From NCBI GenBank assembly GCA_023525975.1, contig CM042046.1, positions 44,407,501 to 44,471,500 of the forward strand: DNA of 64,000 nucleotides. Direction: 5' to 3'. Below the pieces are notes generated by a model. That model searched no databases. It saw only the letters and a program-made list of their open reading frames with translations, and was not told where the DNA came from. The first letter of the stretch is position 1. Each line of letters starts with the position of its first letter. Below, piece by piece: positions 61,102-64,000 of the stretch. A program made the position numbers and the translations under genes. The DNA is from Smallanthus sonchifolius (lineage: Eukaryota > Streptophyta > Magnoliopsida > Asterales > Asteraceae).

Positions 61102-64000
61102 TTATCGCTTTAACGTCGGAGTCTTTCCTAGTAGAAAAGATGTGAAGAATGCCAGTGATTCACGGGGTTTAAAGATGGGTACTGCATGACCTGCTCCTCT
61201 AAATGTAGCAAAAGTAAGACCTTCATACTCCTGAAGCCAACCAGCAACCTGAGTTTATGATTTTGGGAAGGGTTAGAAAATACTAGTTTATGATTTTTGC
61301 CCTAATTGTTTTTATATATCAATGTGATAATTTAACAGACGTGATGATGAGTAATAATGAGATTTTTAAATGAGTTAGGGAATATTATGTATTTTTTGAG
61401 TTTTATGATTACTTAGATATTTCTTCGAATTGGTTCTAGACACTTTCAGTTTGAAACATTTCATTGATACACAAGAATTTTAAATCAAATTGTCAAGAAC
61501 GAGTATTGAAATTTTGCTGTGAAAGGTGTATGAGAATTTGCATTCAATTTGATGTATAAAATCAAACCAAACGAATCCGTTATATAGAGGTGACGTCGTA
61601 ACCGCTCAAGTTACGTCGGTAGGAAACACCCATTAGTAGTAACAAGGTACTAACTATCATCAGTAGTATACTGAGAATAGTTTCTACCTAAGTACAAAGT
61701 TACTACCGATACTTCAATTGCTACCAACCTACATGGTTGCTACCAAACATTAGCAGTAAAATAATAGTGTTCTACGAGTCTTATTAATTTTTATCATCGA
61801 CTTCAGCAACTTTTCACCATTCATGTTACAATTCGTTTAACATTACAAGAAGATTTAGTAAGATTACCTGTTTCTGGTGGTACCAGGGGTTCCATGCTCG
61901 AGTGATAGGCAAACCTAGAGAGCTTAAACTGTATCTCGTAGACAAGACCGGGACTCTTCCATCGGTGTCTCCACTATTGTACCCAGAAACAACATACATA
62001 GGATAAATTTAAAACCAAACTTTGCAGATTATTGAGAGAACATATATATTATCGCAGTACTTACCTGTAGACCCATATTCTAAACTTGGCATCAATTAGT
62101 TTCTTGTATATAGGGAGAACAGAGTCTTTTGATTGTTTCCAGCCATAGAATATGTCCATACTGCAGCAGATGTAGTAGAACTAATTAATATAAAAAATGT
62201 GGCATATTGTGGGGTTAATTATTTCAAAAAGTGAGGTTGTTTAATATTACTTGCAAATGCTCCAGTTCTTGAGTTTATGACCATCACCAACATGTAGAGC
62301 CTTTTGAACTTCAGGTTTATTATAATAACTTTTGGCATAATCATCAAGGCAAGGATCATAACCCCCCATTATACGTGGCATCTACAAACAATATATATAG
62401 GGGAAGGATCATGAGAAAACCACATAGTCAGGAGAAAACCGAAAAAACCACTATGAGCCAATCAAATAATTTATAGATTTTTTATTTTTTTAATTTATTT
62501 CTAAGTGTATTAATATAATATTACACAATTTGTCAAAAAATCATTTTACGTATTGTGTTTTACGTATACGTAACTGAATCGCCAACACAGGCGTGCATAA
62601 AAAAATGCTTGCAAATGACATGTTTTGTGTTGTGTATAAGCACTTACCATCTTAGATGAGCTCTTCTTGAACACAACTTGGGTTGCTTTATTGTCTGCAT
62701 AAGCTGAATCGCCGATACAGACTGAAGTATAGAGGCTGTAAATGTCTATCTCTTTATATTGTCTTAAAACTTCGTCCACAGCTTGGCTGCAATCGTCGTT
62801 GCTCCACGTATTGTTACTATAGAAGTCACAGGATTCTCTTATGGTTTTGTGAGTTTCATCTGATACTATAGCATGGCTCCAAGCATAGTCAATTAGACCT
62901 TTCCAGTCCTCAGCATCATTTGTTTCAGGGTTACCTAACTGAATTTGAACCATTAATTAAGCTAATATAAATCCATTTGTGAAAAACAATCATAAAACAA
63001 AATGAAAAATAAAGAGCATACCAATATGCCTTTCAGATTGATATACCGGGAAGGGACACTGTTTCTATCATGAATAAGGCCTGCTAGTTCTGGAACATAC
63101 TTCCCTGCATAAAATAAAACATATAGATGACATGCTAAATACGCTACTAGAAATCATGTATATTTTCTATAAAAGTTTCTGACAACAAAAGAAATTTCTC
63201 ACAAGTTAGCGACAACTTTCAGACAAAACAAAAACAAAAAAGTAACCAAAGATTTCCGACAATTTTCCGACAAATTTATTAAATAAGTTAACTTATTTAT
63301 TTAATATAATCATCGGAATATTGTCGTATATTACCGACGAAAGACTTTTATCACTAAATCGTCGGAAAATTTGTCGGGACTTTGTCGGAAAAAACATTTC
63401 CTACCGGGTTTTTTCCATCAAACACTATTTGTAGGAAACTTGTCGCTAACGGCAAAATCCGACAAACTTCCCACAAAATATGTTATCGCAAATTTTTCAG
63501 ATTTTTAGTAGTGATATTTTGTTTCTAAGTTAATCTTACTTTGTAAAACATTTCAAATAACGATATACCTGCGTAGCTCTCTCCAGCTATATAAAGTGTT
63601 CTATTCTTATACGAAGGGAACTTCCGGAACCAGTTATGAAGGAAAGCATATCCATCCTTAGCTGTTTTAAAAATGGAACTAGGTAGTTAGTACTGATGAT
63701 TATATCTGCAATACATTATATCATGTATGTATATGTTACAATTTTTGTGATAAGTGTCCATGACTCACCTGTAAGGTCATCTCCAAGATTACTATAATCC
63801 TTTGTTGTGTTGGAGTATGAAAAGCCAACACCAACAGGGGATTCAAGAAACAGCATATTAGCTTCTGCACCACCGTTTACCAGACATCAATTTATATCTT
63901 AAATCATTTATTTCTATATATGAAAGGATAAAACTAAGAAATGTGCATGTATTGTGCTACCGTTTTCGTAAAAGGTTATATGGAACGGATTGTTGGTCCA
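61102..64000 (-). CDS. Serine carboxypeptidase-like protein (clade II type), 5' end outside window
   Basis: Nine exons with GT..AG borders and matching phases: 63961-64000 (partial), 63769-63864, 63569-63661, 63022-63104, 62648-62938, 62251-62381, 62065-62160, 61868-61973, 61102-61248. The protein reads EANMLFLESPVGVGFSYSNT, DGYAFLHNWFRKFP, then GESYAG (nucleophile Ser), KYVPELA, LKGILLGNPETND, YDPCLDDYAKSYYN, VQKALHV, WVYSGDTDGRVPVLSTRYSL (catalytic Asp), and FRGAGHAVP (catalytic His), ending TLKR at TAA 61102-61104. Such S10 enzymes are secreted or vacuolar peptidases. The motifs fit the peptidase-like clade II better than the acyltransferase clade I. The triad and frame are intact, so this is probably a working gene. 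The signal peptide and first exons lie beyond the edge. A 619-bp intron (61249-61867) and one with a CACTA element (63105-63568) are the longest. Confidence 0.9.
63142..63513. mobile_element. CACTA-type element, monomer (372 bp), in a carboxypeptidase intron
   Basis: Starts CGCTACTAGAAA (one change from CACTACTAGAAA), ends ATTTTTAGTAGTG, flanked by 3-bp ATA duplications (63139-63141, 63514-63516). The internal sequence matches the unit at 58924-59294 in order and motif content. It is spliced out with intron 63105-63568. Confidence 0.85.

Overview
ORGANISM. This is plant nuclear DNA, probably from a eudicot and possibly Asteraceae (the family is an inference from the style of the repeats). The evidence is spliced genes with canonical GT..AG introns, an Argonaute exon, a terpene synthase, a serine carboxypeptidase-like gene, an endogenous pararetrovirus, and nested Ty1/copia and Ty3/gypsy retrotransposons whose target-site duplications can be read. 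There is no sign of bacterial genes, CRISPR, or organelle DNA. LAYOUT. (1) 1-6464, minus strand: most of an endogenous caulimovirid genome. Read along the minus strand it holds capsid, protease-RT-RNase H and TAV-like genes, a 35S-type promoter, an initiator-tRNA(Met) primer site, then movement protein, a VAP-like ORF and a coiled-coil ORF that runs off the left edge. Only the RT gene is fully open. At its upstream end the capsid gene is fused through a TCC/GAG triplet tract to the antisense strand of a plant gag-like fragment. (2) 7324-8545, minus: one large exon of an AGO2-type Argonaute (N, linker, PAZ). MID and PIWI are not in the window; the viral insertion lies exactly where the next exon should be sought. 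The exon lies between two ~99% identical direct repeats (6465-6832 and 9439-9798). (3) 9439-10766, plus: a gag-like 'putative gypsy type transposon' gene, split by a 668-bp hAT-type element carrying a perfect 57-nt hairpin. (4) 12141-56689, minus: a terpene synthase of the TPS-e/f type, smeared over 44.5 kb. Its last seven exons lie at 12.1-26.1 kb and its first exon at 56.4-56.7 kb. The middle exons are missing, and stops, frameshifts, a lost donor site and a lost metal-binding Asp show that it is a pseudogene. Its introns and gaps hold a copia element (18241-23907, itself carrying a 1.76-kb solo LTR), a very young Athila-type element (29819-42951, sitting inside an older LTR-like sequence) and a Tekay-type chromovirus relic with 3.1-kb LTRs (45102-55779), besides MITEs, a solo copia LTR and several tandem or palindromic arrays. 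(5) 57.3-59.7 kb: a G-rich inverted-repeat element, a dead Rab GTPase exon, and a CACTA element that is an inverted dimer. (6) 61102-64000, minus: nine clean exons of a clade-II-like serine carboxypeptidase with its complete Ser-Asp-His triad. It continues beyond the right edge and is the only gene here that looks functional. HOW IT FITS. No metabolic operon logic applies. The window is a gene-poor segment in which transposable elements and a virus have dismantled an antiviral Argonaute locus (or a copy of one) and a terpene synthase, while the carboxypeptidase carries only a short CACTA element in an intron. All domain calls come from reading translations by eye; no database search was run.
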